Part shown: positions 41,203 to 49,962 of the stretch, in pieces
Layout: each line of letters opens with the position of its first letter
How positions within the stretch are numbered: the first letter of the stretch is position 1
Source of the DNA: Acidimicrobiaceae bacterium
Lineage (GTDB): Bacteria; Actinomycetota; Acidimicrobiia; Acidimicrobiales; RAAP-2
Assembly: GCA_027449885.1 (NCBI GenBank)
Contig: DAIDKS010000031.1
Coordinates: forward strand, 44,895-108,894
Length of the DNA: 64,000 bases
Direction of reading: 5' to 3'
Notes under the pieces: model-generated
What the model was told of the DNA's origin: nothing
The model's database searches: none
The model's input: only the letters and a program-made list of their open reading frames with translations
Translations under genes and position numbers: made by a program

Positions 41203-42206
41203 CAGCGGACCGCCTCGAGGGACCACCCGGGATCGGCCGACAGGTCGAGGGGGGCGTAGTCGCCGCGGGCCGCGTGCGCCAGCCCGGCCGCGGCGATCAT
41301 CGCCGCGTTGTCGGTGCACATCTCCCGGCTCGGCAGGTGGGCCTCGAGACCCCGGTCGGCGGCGAGCGCCACCACGGCCCCGCGCAGCTGGCCGTTCGCC
41401 GCGACGCCCCCAGCGAGGGCGAGGCCGGCGACCTCGTGGCGCTCGAGGGCGCCGGCGAGCTTGCGGATGAGCTGCTCGACGACGGCCGCCTGGAAGGAGG
41501 CCGCCACGTCGGCGACGCCGAGGTCCGGTCGCGCGCCCACCTGGCGCACCACGGCCGTCTTCAGCCCGGAGAACGAGAAGTCGAGGCCCGGCCCCGGCAT
41601 CGAGGCGGGCAGGCGCAGCGCGCCGGCGTCGCCCTCGCGGGCCAGCCGGTCGATGGGCGGTCCCCCCGGGTACCCGAGGCCCAGCCAGCGGGCGATCTTG
41701 TCGTAGGCCTCGCCGGCCGCGTCGTCGATCGTCTCGCCGAGCACCTGGTGCTCGCCGGGCGCGCGCTGCAGGACGAGCATCGTGTGGCCCCCCGAGGCGA
41801 GCAGCGTGAGCAGGGGGAAGCGCAATGCGGGCGTCTCGAGCAGCGGGGCGAAGAGGTGGCCCTCGAGGTGGTTGACGGCGACGAGCGGTCGCTCCCAGGC
41901 GAGGGCGTAGGCCTTCGCGGCCGAGAGGCCGACCAGCAGCGAGCCGATGAGGCCCGGCCCGCTGGTGACGGCGACCGCGTCGATCGCGGGGTCGTGGGGG
42001 TCGAGCCCGGCGCCCTCGAGGGCCCGGCGCACGACCGGCCCGATCGTCGTCAGGTGGGCCCGGCCGGCCAGCTCGGGGACGACGCCGCCGTAGTCGCGGT
42101 GGATCTCGAGCGAGGACTCGACGACCGAGCTCGCGACGCGCCACCCGCTCTCGACGACGGCGGCGGCCGTCTCGTCGCAGCTGGTCTCGATCCCGAGGAC
42201 TCTCAC
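41202..42206 (-). CDS. tsaD: TsaD, tRNA N6-threonylcarbamoyladenosine transferase subunit
   Basis: 334 aa. Transfers the threonylcarbamoyl group to A37 of ANN-decoding tRNAs. Kae1/TsaD marks: VLGIETSCDETAAAVVE, NHLEGHLFAPLL (metal-binding His pair), TLLASGGHTMLV, GEAYDKIARWLGLGYPGG and the DFSFSGLKTA block. GTG start at 42206. Works with TsaB and TsaE encoded just upstream, all in one run. Confidence 0.96.
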   Translation of the reverse strand: MRVLGIETSCDETAAAVVESGWRVASSVVESSLEIHRDYGGVVPELAGRAHLTTIGPVVRRALEGAGLDPHDPAIDAVAVTSGPGLIGSLLVGLSAAKAYALAWERPLVAVNHLEGHLFAPLLETPALRFPLLTLLASGGHTMLVLQRAPGEHQVLGETIDDAAGEAYDKIARWLGLGYPGGPPIDRLAREGDAGALRLPASMPGPGLDFSFSGLKTAVVRQVGARPDLGVADVAASFQAAVVEQLIRKLAGALERHEVAGLALAGGVAANGQLRGAVVALAADRGLEAHLPSREMCTDNAAMIAAAGLAHAARGDYAPLDLSADPGWSLEAVR

Positions 42207-42228
42207 GCGACCAGCGTAGGGCTCGCCC

Positions 42229-42702
42229 TCAGGGCTGGCGGGGCTCGACGCGACGCGCCGGCAGGTCGGCCCACATGACGAGGGCGTCCTCGCGGGTGCG
42301 GGCGTAGTAGTTCTTGCGCACCCCGACGGGGGCGAAGCCGAAGCGCTGGTAGAGGGCCTGGGCCCGCACGTTGGAGACGGCGACCTCGAGGGTCGCCCGC
42401 ACCAGCCCGCGGGCCGCCGCGTCGTCGAGCGCGTCGGCGAGGAGCCGCGTGGCGACGCCCCGGCCCTCCTCGCCGGGCGCGGCGGCGATGGTGTTGACGT
42501 GGAGCTCGTCGACGACCGTCATGACCCCGCAGTAGCCGACGATGCGACCGTCCTCGACGGCGACCACGTAGCGGCGCGTCGCGACCTGGCTCAGCTCGTC
42601 GAGGAGCATGCCGCGGCTCCAGGGCTCGGGGAACTGGGACTGCTCGATCACGAGCAGCTCGGGCACGTCGCGCCGCTCGGCGGGTCGCAGGATCAGGCTC
42701 AC
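42229..42702 (-). CDS. rimI: RimI-like ribosomal-protein-alanine N-acetyltransferase
   Basis: 157-aa GNAT protein. Acetyl-CoA loop region EEGRGVATRLL and C-terminal ALYQRFGFAPVGVRKNYYARTREDALVMW match RimI, which acetylates the N-terminus of ribosomal protein S18. GTG overlaps the tsaB stop (GTGA). Placement between tsaB and tsaD is the common actinobacterial order. The 428-aa ORF in the track is a frame extension. Confidence 0.9.
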   Translation of the reverse strand: MSLILRPAERRDVPELLVIEQSQFPEPWSRGMLLDELSQVATRRYVVAVEDGRIVGYCGVMTVVDELHVNTIAAAPGEEGRGVATRLLADALDDAAARGLVRATLEVAVSNVRAQALYQRFGFAPVGVRKNYYARTREDALVMWADLPARRVEPRQP

Positions 42703-43364
42703 GACCGCTCGCGCGTGGCGAAGTTGACGACGGCGTCGGCCTCGCGCAGGTAGAGGGGCGCGACGGCGCCGGGCTCGCGGTCGCGGCCGATCGCGAGGGC
42801 CGCCGCGACCGGCGGGACCGCGAGGTCGAGGAGGCGGGCGCCGGGGAGGTCGGCGAGGAGGTCTCGGTAGCGGCGGGCGCCGTCGCCCGCGAGGGTGCAG
42901 GAGGCGAGGGACCGGACCCGCCTCGCGACCTCCTCGGGACGGGCCACGCGCGGCTCGTCGAGGGGCGTCGTCGTCGCGAGGTCGTAGCCCTGCACGAAGA
43001 CCTCGCCGCGGCGGGCGTCGACGAGCGCGAGCAGGGTCCCGGTGGCGCCGGCGTCCCGGGCGCCCTCCGCGAGGAGCTCGAGCGAGCTCACCCCGACGAG
43101 CGCGGCCCCGGTGGCGTCGGCCAGGGCCTGGGCGGTCGCCAGGCCGACGCGCAGCCCGGTGAAGAGCCCCGGTCCGCGATCGACCACGACGCGCTCGAGG
43201 TCGCGCGGGCGCTGGCCGGCCCGATCGAGCAGGGACGCGATGGCCGGGGCCAGGGTCTCGGTGTGGCGCCGCTCCCCCTCGACCACCTCGACGGTGACGA
43301 CCCCGTCGACCTCGAGGGCCGCCGCGCAGGCGCTCGTCGAGGTCTCGATCGCGAGGATCCTCAT
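42699..43364 (-). CDS. tsaB: TsaB, t6A synthesis scaffold subunit
   Basis: 221 aa. Degenerate Kae1-like ASKHA protein that pairs with TsaD. N-terminal [21 protein letters not shown] and the family segment DRGPGLFTGLRVGLATAQALA are visible. ATG at 43364 overlaps the tsaE stop (ATGA). The track's upstream extension has no support. Confidence 0.93.
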   Translation of the reverse strand: MRILAIETSTSACAAALEVDGVVTVEVVEGERRHTETLAPAIASLLDRAGQRPRDLERVVVDRGPGLFTGLRVGLATAQALADATGAALVGVSSLELLAEGARDAGATGTLLALVDARRGEVFVQGYDLATTTPLDEPRVARPEEVARRVRSLASCTLAGDGARRYRDLLADLPGARLLDLAVPPVAAALAIGRDREPGAVAPLYLREADAVVNFATRERS

Positions 43365-43822
43365 CGCCACGCCGCCAGTCCCGCGCGGTCCCGGGCCGCC
43401 GCGCCGCCGACCCGCAGGGTGCGGGCGTCGCCCTCGGGCGTGATCTCCAGGGTGATGACGTCCTCGCCGAAGACGGGGGCCGCCACCTCGCCCCACTCGA
43501 CCAGGGCGACGGCACCCTCCTCGACGAGCTCCCCGAGGGCGAGGTCGATGACCTCGTCGAGCGAGCCCACGCGGTAGACGTCGGCGTGCAGCAGGGTGCG
43601 GATCCCGCGGGCGCCGTCGGCGCGGTGCTCGCGCACGACGGTGAAGGTGGGACTCGTCACCCGCTCGCGCACCCCCAGCCCGCGCGCCACGCCCTTCACG
43701 AAGGTCGTCTTGCCGGCCCCCAGAGGGCCGCTCAGCAGGACGACGTCGCCGGGTTCGAGCAGCCGGGCGAACTCCTCGCCCGCGGCCTCGGTGGCCTCGG
43801 TCGTCGCGCAGTGGCGGCTCAC
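43361..43822 (-). CDS. tsaE: TsaE, t6A synthesis ATPase
   Basis: 153 aa. Walker [28 protein letters not shown] and the Asp-Tyr region [15 protein letters not shown] are family signatures; C-terminal [16 protein letters not shown] corresponds to the conserved W-x-E. GTG start at 43822 overlaps the UDG stop (GTGA). Regulates turnover of the TsaB-TsaD complex. Confidence 0.93.
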   Translation of the reverse strand: MSRHCATTEATEAAGEEFARLLEPGDVVLLSGPLGAGKTTFVKGVARGLGVRERVTSPTFTVVREHRADGARGIRTLLHADVYRVGSLDEVIDLALGELVEEGAVALVEWGEVAAPVFGEDVITLEITPEGDARTLRVGGAAARDRAGLAAWR

Positions 43823-44364
43823 GCGGCCTCCAGCAGCGTCCGCACCACGCGCAGGTCGGCGCGCACCACCTCCACGAGGGACGGGTCGCGCAACGCGGCG
43901 GCCGGGTGGTAGGTGGCGACGCCGGCGCCGGTCTCGAGGTGCCGGGGTCGCCCGTGGATGCGTCCCATCGGGAGGGTCGCCCCGAGCACCTCGCGCGCCG
44001 CCGTGAGGCCCAGCGTCAGCGTCACTCGGGGTGCCAGGCTCGCCAGCTGGGCGCGGAGCCAGGGCCGGCAGGCCGCGAGCTCGTCGCGGGCCGGCACCCG
44101 GTTGCCCGGCGGCCGGCACTTCACGGTGTTGGTCACGTAGCACTGCGCGCGGGTGCGCCCGACCTCCTCCTCGATCAGCCGGAAGAGCAGGCGGCCGCTG
44201 CGGCCGATGAAGGGCTCCCCGCCCTCGTCCTCCTCGCGTCCGGGCGCCTCGCCGACGAGGACGAGCTCGGCCGTCGCCGGCCCGCTGCCCACGACGACGC
44301 GCTGGCGCGTGGCGGCGAGCCGACAGCGGGTGCAGGTCGGGAGCGCCGCGAGGTCGAGGTCCAT
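43819..44364 (-). CDS. Uracil-DNA glycosylase, family 4 (iron-sulfur)
   Basis: 181 aa. Removes uracil from DNA. The four cluster cysteines are seen: CTRCRL near the N-terminus, then KC-x15-C ([18 protein letters not shown]). Motif [20 protein letters not shown] holds the active-site loop, and [11 protein letters not shown] the second one with its His. ATG at 44364 overlaps the alr stop (TGATG). Confidence 0.9.
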   Translation of the reverse strand: MDLDLAALPTCTRCRLAATRQRVVVGSGPATAELVLVGEAPGREEDEGGEPFIGRSGRLLFRLIEEEVGRTRAQCYVTNTVKCRPPGNRVPARDELAACRPWLRAQLASLAPRVTLTLGLTAAREVLGATLPMGRIHGRPRHLETGAGVATYHPAAALRDPSLVEVVRADLRVVRTLLEAA

Positions 44365-45515
44365 CAGTCCACCACGACGCGCGGCACCCGCGCCCCGATC
44401 CCGCAGAGGATCTCCCAGGAGATGGTGGCGGCGCGCCGGGCCCACTCGTCGGCGCTCACCGTCTCGCCGCCCTGGGTCCCGAGGAGCACGACGTCGTCGC
44501 CCACCTCGACCGGGTCGTCCCCGCAGTCGACGAGGATCTGGTCCATCGTGACGGTCCCCGCGAGCGGGTAGCGCCGTCCGTTGATGAGGACCTCGGCGCC
44601 GGCCTCGAAGAGGCGGCGGGGGTAGCCGTCGGCGTACCCGAAGGGCACCGTCGCGATCGTGGCGTCGCGGGTGAGCTCCCGGCGGCGCCCGTAGCTCGGG
44701 CGCTCACCGGCGCGCACCCGGTGGATCGCGACCACCTGGGCCCGCAGGGTGAGGGCCGGCTCGAGGGCCGTCCCGGCCGCCGCGAGGGCCCGGCCGAGCC
44801 AGGCGTCGGGCAGGTAGCCGTAGAGGGCGAGCCCGACGCGGACCATGTCGAAGCGCGACCCCGGGTACCCCAGGGCGCCGGCGGAGTTCGCCGCGTGCAC
44901 CACCCGCGGGCACGTCCCGGCGGCCCGCAGCTCGTCGACCACGCGGGTGAAGACGGCGATCTGGGTCGCGGTGAAGGCCCGATCCCCCTCCCCCGGGCCG
45001 TCGGCGACGGAGAAGTGGGTGAAGACGCCCTCGAGGTCGACGTGGCGCGAGGCGGTGAGGATCGCGACCGCCGGCCCCACCTCCTCGGGGACGACCCCCA
45101 TGCGGTGCATGCCGGTGTCGACCTTCAGGTGCACGCGGTGCAGGCCCCCCAGTCGCTCGGCGGCGGCGACGGCCGCCCGCGCCCCCGCGAGCGAGCCGAC
45201 GGTCAGGGTGAGCGAGTGGCTGAGGGCGTCGGGGATGGTCTCGGCCGGGATCTCGGCGAGCAGCAGGATCGGCTCGCTGATGCCGGCGCCGCGCAGCTCG
45301 ATCCCCTCGTCGACGATGGCGACCGCGAGCGCGTCGGCCCCGCCGTCGAGGGCGGCCCGCGCGGCGAGGGGGGCGCCGTGGCCGTAGCCGTTGGCCTTCA
45401 CGACCGCGCAGAGCCGGGTCGGGCCGATCACCCCGCGCAGGGCGTCCACGTTGTGGGCGAGGGCCGAGCGCGAGATCTCGGCCCAGGCCGGTCGGCGCAC
45501 CCCCTCAACGGGCAT
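44364..45515 (-). CDS. alr: Alr, alanine racemase
   Basis: 383 aa. PLP enzyme making D-alanine for peptidoglycan. N-terminal barrel with AWAEISRSALAHNVDAL and the PLP lysine in AVVKANGYGHG; the C-terminal domain includes the catalytic Tyr block (GERPSYGRRRELTRD region) and TVTMDQILVD. ATG at 45515 lies inside the acpS end (11-base overlap). Confidence 0.96.
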   Translation of the reverse strand: MPVEGVRRPAWAEISRSALAHNVDALRGVIGPTRLCAVVKANGYGHGAPLAARAALDGGADALAVAIVDEGIELRGAGISEPILLLAEIPAETIPDALSHSLTLTVGSLAGARAAVAAAERLGGLHRVHLKVDTGMHRMGVVPEEVGPAVAILTASRHVDLEGVFTHFSVADGPGEGDRAFTATQIAVFTRVVDELRAAGTCPRVVHAANSAGALGYPGSRFDMVRVGLALYGYLPDAWLGRALAAAGTALEPALTLRAQVVAIHRVRAGERPSYGRRRELTRDATIATVPFGYADGYPRRLFEAGAEVLINGRRYPLAGTVTMDQILVDCGDDPVEVGDDVVLLGTQGGETVSADEWARRAATISWEILCGIGARVPRVVVD

Positions 45516-45882
45516 CGTCGCCCTCCGCCACCACCATCGCGATGGCGGTCAGGTCGCTGTGGGTGAGCGAGAGGGAGAAGCGCGCGGCCCCGCGACGGGC
45601 GGCGAGCTCGGCGGCCGCGCCATGCAGGCGCACCGAGGGGGCGCCCGAGGGGGCCTTCACGGTCTCGATCGACTGCCAGGGCACCGAGCCGACCCCGACG
45701 CCGAGGCTCTTCATCACGGCCTCCTTCGCGGCGAAGCGGGCCGCGAAGCGCTGGGTGGAGCCGCGCGCGTCGCGCCGCTCGCCCTCGGTGAAGAGGCGCT
45801 CGAGGATCCGGGGGTGACGGTCGCGCGCCAGCTGGAAGCGCGCCACGTCCACGACGTCCACCCCGATGCCCGTGACGGCCAC
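45505..45882 (-). CDS. acpS: AcpS, holo-acyl-carrier-protein synthase
   Basis: 125 aa. Transfers 4'-phosphopantetheine from CoA to apo-ACP. GIGVDVVDVARF (metal Asp), the RFAARFAAKEAVMKSLG motif and SLSLTHSDLTAIAMV are diagnostic. The start chosen is GTG (V-A-V-TGIGVD) overlapping the glmS stop (TAGTG). Common actinobacterial order glmS-acpS-alr. Confidence 0.94.
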   Translation of the reverse strand: MAVTGIGVDVVDVARFQLARDRHPRILERLFTEGERRDARGSTQRFAARFAAKEAVMKSLGVGVGSVPWQSIETVKAPSGAPSVRLHGAAAELAARRGAARFSLSLTHSDLTAIAMVVAEGDDAR

Positions 45883-47723
45883 TACTCCACCGTCACGGTC
45901 TTCGCGAGGTTGCGCGGCCGGTCCACGTTGCGCCCGAGGAGGCGGGCGAGCGAGTAGGCGAGCAGCTGCAGCGGGACGATGTCGACGACCGGGCTGAGGA
46001 GCGGCTCGAGGGCCGGCACGCGCAGCACGTAGTCGGCGAGGGCGGCGACGGACTCGTCGTCGTCGGTCGCCACCACGACCACCGTGGCCCCGCGGGCCTT
46101 CACCTCGGCGAGGTTGGAGAGGAGCTTCTCCTCGAGGCCCGGGTCCGTGGCGATCGCCACCACCACGACCCCCGGCTCGATGAGGGCGAGGGGGCCGTGC
46201 TTCAGCTCGCCCGCCGGGTAGCCCTCGGCGTGGAGGTAGGTGATCTCCTTCAGCTTGAGGGCGCCCTCGAGGGCCGTCGGGAAGCCCGCCGCGCGCCCGA
46301 GGAAGAAGAAGTCCCGGCTGCCGGCGAGGGCGGCGGCGACCCGCTCGACCTCGTCCGCGCGCTCGAGGGCCGCGGCGACGAGCGGCCCGGTCGCCTCGAG
46401 GGCCCGCACGAGGTTCTCGACGTCGAGCGGCGCGAGGGTCCCTCGCAGCTGCGCGAGGCGCAGGGCCAGCAGCTCGAGGGCGGCGACCTGGGCGACGAAG
46501 GACTTGGTCGAGGCGACCGAGACCTCGAGCCCCGCGCGGGTGTAGACGACGGCGTCGGCCTCGCGGGCGAGCGACGAGTCGACGATGTTGGTCACCGCGA
46601 CGACGCGCGCGCCGCGACGTCGGGCCTCGCGGACCGCCTGGATCGTGTCGATCGTCTCCCCGCTCTGGGAGACCCCGATGACGAGGGTCCCGATCTCGAC
46701 GACCGGGTCGCGGTAGCGGTACTCGCTGGAGATGTCGACCTCGACGGGCAGACGGGCCCAGCGCTCCAGCGCGTACTTCGCCACGAGCGCCGCGTGGTGC
46801 GAGGTGCCGGCCGCGACCAGGACGACCCGGCGAACGGCGGCGAGCTCCTCGTCGGGCACGCGCAGCTCGTCGAAGACGATCTGGCCGTCTCCGCGGCGGC
46901 GCCCCAGCAGGGTCGCGCGCAGGGCGTCGGGCTGCTCGTGGATCTCCTTGGAGAGGAAGTCGTCGTAGCCGCCCTTCTCGGCGGTCTCGAGGTCCCAGTC
47001 GATCGCCAGGCTGCGCAGTCGCACCGGGGCCCCGTCGAGGTCGACGGCCCGCACGCCCTCGGGACCGAGCCGCACGACCTCGTCGTCGGAGAGGGCGAAG
47101 AAGTTCGTCGCCCGGTCGAGGATCGCCGGCACGTCGGAGGCGAGGTAGGTCGTCCCCCGGGCGGTGCCGACGATGAGGGGCGAGAGGCGCCGGGCGGCGA
47201 CGATGACGTCGGGCTCGGCGGCGTCGACGGCCGCCAGGGCGAAGGCGCCGCGCACCACCCCCAGCGCCGTGCGCACCGCGTCGGTGAGCTCCAGGCCGTC
47301 GCGGCGCGACTCCTCGACGAGGTGCGCCAGCACCTCGGAGTCGGTGACCGACGTGAAGACGTGCCCACGGGCCTCCAGCTCGGCGCGCAACTCCACGTGG
47401 TTCTCGATGATCCCGTTGTGGATGATCGCCACCTGGCCGGTGCAGTCGAGGTGCGGGTGGGCGTTGACGGCCTCGGGCGCCCCGTGGGTCGCCCAGCGCG
47501 TGTGGCCGATGCCCGAGCGAAAGCCCGTCGGGGCCCCGTCGCAGGCGTCGCGCAGCGCGGCGACGGACTCGGTGCCCGCCGCGGTGCGCACTCGCCAGGT
47601 CTCGCCCGGGCGCACCAGGGCGACGCCCGCCGAGTCGTACCCGCGGTATTCGAGGCGGGCCAGGCCCTCGAGCAGCGTGTCGAGCGCGTCGTCGGCCCCG
47701 ACGACCCCGATGATGCCGCACAT
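45882..47723 (-). CDS. glmS: GlmS, glutamine-fructose-6-phosphate aminotransferase
   Basis: 613 aa. Makes glucosamine-6-phosphate for cell wall. Mature N-terminal catalytic Cys (MCGIIGVVG), ntn glutaminase domain with YRGYDSAGVAL and GIGHTRWATHG, then two SIS domains (AAGTSHHAALVAKY, GVSQSGETIDTIQAVREA) and the C-terminal LAKTVTVE. ATG at 47723. Directly follows glmM, giving UDP-GlcNAc precursor synthesis in one transcript. Confidence 0.98.
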   Translation of the reverse strand: MCGIIGVVGADDALDTLLEGLARLEYRGYDSAGVALVRPGETWRVRTAAGTESVAALRDACDGAPTGFRSGIGHTRWATHGAPEAVNAHPHLDCTGQVAIIHNGIIENHVELRAELEARGHVFTSVTDSEVLAHLVEESRRDGLELTDAVRTALGVVRGAFALAAVDAAEPDVIVAARRLSPLIVGTARGTTYLASDVPAILDRATNFFALSDDEVVRLGPEGVRAVDLDGAPVRLRSLAIDWDLETAEKGGYDDFLSKEIHEQPDALRATLLGRRRGDGQIVFDELRVPDEELAAVRRVVLVAAGTSHHAALVAKYALERWARLPVEVDISSEYRYRDPVVEIGTLVIGVSQSGETIDTIQAVREARRRGARVVAVTNIVDSSLAREADAVVYTRAGLEVSVASTKSFVAQVAALELLALRLAQLRGTLAPLDVENLVRALEATGPLVAAALERADEVERVAAALAGSRDFFFLGRAAGFPTALEGALKLKEITYLHAEGYPAGELKHGPLALIEPGVVVVAIATDPGLEEKLLSNLAEVKARGATVVVVATDDDESVAALADYVLRVPALEPLLSPVVDIVPLQLLAYSLARLLGRNVDRPRNLAKTVTVE

Positions 47724-47757
47724 GGCCCCGAGCCTACTCGGGGGCCTCCGCGAGCCC

Positions 47758-49032
47758 TCAGGCGCGCAGGCGAGCGACGAACTCCTCGACGAAGGCCCCG
47801 TCGACGCTCTCGACCATCACGCGAACGACCGGCTCGGTGCCCGAGGGGCGCACGACGAGCCGCCGGTCGGCGGTGGCGACGCCGTGGGCCGCGGCGAGCT
47901 CGGCCTCGAGTCCCCGCACGCGCGCCTCGTCGAACTCGTCGCGGGCCACGTTCACGAGGGCCTGGGGCACGCGGGCCCACGACCGGCGCGCGAGGGCGCC
48001 GAGGGGTCCGCGACGCTCCACGAGGTCGAGGACGAGCAGCGCGGTCAGCAGGCCGTCACCCGTCGGGGCGAGGTCGTTGAAGATCAGGTGGCCCGACTGC
48101 TCGCCCCCCACGCGCCAGCCCCGCTCCTCGAGGGCGGCCGCCACGTGGCGGTCGCCGACGGCCGTCTCCACGACCTCGACGCCGGCCCCCGCGAGGGCGC
48201 GCCACAGCCCGAGGTTGCTCATCGAGGTGACGGCGAGTCCGCCATCGAGGACGCCCCGTTCGTGACGGTCGAGGGCGAAGAGGACGAGCAGGTCGTCACC
48301 GTCGCGGACCTCGCCGGTCTCGTCGACGCAGATGAGGCGGTCGGCGTCCCCGTCGAGGGCGAAGCCGAGGTCGGCCCCGTGGGCGCGCACCGCGGCCGCG
48401 AGGTCGCCGGGCGCGGTCGAGCCGCAGCCCTCGTTGATGTTGCGCCCGTCGGGCGCGTCGTGCAGGGCGACGACCGCGGCGCCGGTCGCGGCGAGGAGGG
48501 CCGGGGCCACGTGGCTCGCCGCCCCGTTCGCGCAGTCGACGACGACGCGTCGCGTGACCGGCGCGAGCGGGACGAGGCGGCGCAGGTGCTCGACGTACTG
48601 ACCCTCGGCCGCGGCGTCGGCCGGCGGCAGGGGCCGCGAGTCGGTGGGGACGGGTGCCGCCTCGAGGGCCGTCTCGAGGGCCGCCTCGGTCGCGCGGTCG
48701 AGCTTCGACCCGCCCCGGCCGAGGACCTTCAGGCCGTTGTCGCGGTAGGGGTTGTGGGAGGCCGAGACGACGACGCCCACGGCGTCGCGCTGACGGGCGA
48801 CGACCGCCACGCCGGGCGTCGTGAAGACCCCCAGGTTGGTCGTCGCCACGCCGCCGTCGGCGGCCCCCGCGAGGACCGCCGCGGCGAGCTCGGGCGAGCT
48901 CTCGCGGGTGTCGTAGCCGACGACGACCGGGGAGTCGAGCACGGACGCGACCGCCCGTCCCAGGCGGTAGGCGACCTCGACGGTGACGACCTCGCCGGCC
49001 CGTCCCCGGATGCCGTCCGTGCCGAATCGCAC
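47758..49032 (-). CDS. glmM: GlmM, phosphoglucosamine mutase
   Basis: 424 aa, slightly short for the family. Converts GlcN-6-P to GlcN-1-P. N-terminal MRFGTDGIRG, the phosphoserine loop VVVSASHNPYRDNGLKV, metal loop ALDGDADRLICVDE, sugar-specificity loop GGEQSGHLIF and the C-terminal phosphate loop VVRPSGTEPVVRVMVE are all intact. GTG start at 49032, eight bases after rpsI. Confidence 0.97.
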   Translation of the reverse strand: MRFGTDGIRGRAGEVVTVEVAYRLGRAVASVLDSPVVVGYDTRESSPELAAAVLAGAADGGVATTNLGVFTTPGVAVVARQRDAVGVVVSASHNPYRDNGLKVLGRGGSKLDRATEAALETALEAAPVPTDSRPLPPADAAAEGQYVEHLRRLVPLAPVTRRVVVDCANGAASHVAPALLAATGAAVVALHDAPDGRNINEGCGSTAPGDLAAAVRAHGADLGFALDGDADRLICVDETGEVRDGDDLLVLFALDRHERGVLDGGLAVTSMSNLGLWRALAGAGVEVVETAVGDRHVAAALEERGWRVGGEQSGHLIFNDLAPTGDGLLTALLVLDLVERRGPLGALARRSWARVPQALVNVARDEFDEARVRGLEAELAAAHGVATADRRLVVRPSGTEPVVRVMVESVDGAFVEEFVARLRA

Positions 49033-49040
49033 GGTGGGCT

Positions 49041-49427
49041 CTAGCGCTTCGAGTACTGGGGCGCCTTACGAGCCTTCTTGAGCCCGTACTTCTTGGTCTC
49101 CTTCTTGCGCGCGTCGCGCGTCAGGAGTCCGGCCTTCTTGAGGGCCGGGCGGACCGCTTCGTCGGTCTCGACGAGCGAGCGGGCGATGCCCAGACGCAGC
49201 GCCCCGGCCTGGCCGGCGATGCCGCCACCCTCCAGGGTCGCGTCGACGTCGTAGGTCTCCTGCGCGTCGATCAGGCGCAGCGGCTCCATCACGATCTGGC
49301 GGTGGGTCGCCGACGGGAAGTAGTTGTCGAAGGCGCGGCCGTTGATGGTGATCGTGCCGGTGCCCGGGCGCAGGCGCACCCGCGCCACGGCCTCCTTGCG
49401 ACGACCGGTGGTCTGGATCAGGGACAT
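49041..49427 (-). CDS. rpsI: RpsI, 30S ribosomal protein S9
   Basis: 128 aa. [21 protein letters not shown] start and the basic C-terminal tail [12 protein letters not shown] that reaches the P site are diagnostic. ATG at 49427, eight bases after the rplM stop; the track ORF starts far upstream inside rplM. Confidence 0.98.
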   Translation of the reverse strand: MSLIQTTGRRKEAVARVRLRPGTGTITINGRAFDNYFPSATHRQIVMEPLRLIDAQETYDVDATLEGGGIAGQAGALRLGIARSLVETDEAVRPALKKAGLLTRDARKKETKKYGLKKARKAPQYSKR

Positions 49428-49435
49428 GACGCTCC

Positions 49436-49882
49436 TTAGCCGCGGCGGATGGCCGAGGTGTCGTACGCAACGGGCTGCTGGGCCGCGTGCGGGTGGTCGG
49501 GACCGGAGTAGACGAACAGCTTGCCCATCTGGGCGCGGCCGAGGCGGGTCTTCGGGACCATGCCGCGCACCGCGCTCTCCACCAGGCGGACGGGGTCCTC
49601 GGTGAGGAGGGTCTTCCACGAGGTGGCCCGGATGCCGCCCGGGTAGCCCGAGTGACGGTAGGCGAACTTCTGGTCGGCCTTGTTCGAGGTGAGCACCACC
49701 TTGTCGGCGTTCACCACGACGACGAAGTCGCCGGTGTCGAGGTGGGGCGCGAAGTAGGGACGGTGCTTGCCACGCAGGAGCGAGGCGACCACGGTCGACA
49801 GGCGGCCGAGCACCAGGCCATCGGCGTCGATGACGTGCCAGGCGCGCTCGATCTCAGCGGCTTTCGGGGAGTACGTACGCAC
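49436..49882 (-). CDS. rplM: RplM, 50S ribosomal protein L13
   Basis: 148 aa. [29 protein letters not shown] and the [26 protein letters not shown] region match L13. GTG start at 49882 with AAGGAAG upstream. Begins the rplM-rpsI-glmM-glmS run; its promoter lies in the gap after the M13 peptidase gene. Confidence 0.98.
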   Translation of the reverse strand: MRTYSPKAAEIERAWHVIDADGLVLGRLSTVVASLLRGKHRPYFAPHLDTGDFVVVVNADKVVLTSNKADQKFAYRHSGYPGGIRATSWKTLLTEDPVRLVESAVRGMVPKTRLGRAQMGKLFVYSGPDHPHAAQQPVAYDTSAIRRG

Positions 49883-49928
49883 GATTCTTCCTTGGGACCC
49901 GTCGCCACCCGGCGCGGGGGACTCTCTA

Positions 49929-49958
49929 GCCTACCGGTCGCCCGGGAGGCTCGGCAAG
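49929..49958 (-). promoter_or_regulatory. Candidate promoter of rplM-rpsI and following genes
   Basis: Minus strand TTGCCG (49953-49958), 18-base spacer, TAGGCT (49929-49934) in the 80-base gap upstream of rplM. Weak match at -10, but position is suitable. Confidence 0.45.
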
Positions 49959-49962
49959 TTCG

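Noticed and set aside
46197-49044. 626- and 627-aa plus-strand ORFs over glmS and glmM
   Set aside because: Complementary-strand frames of two well-supported genes.
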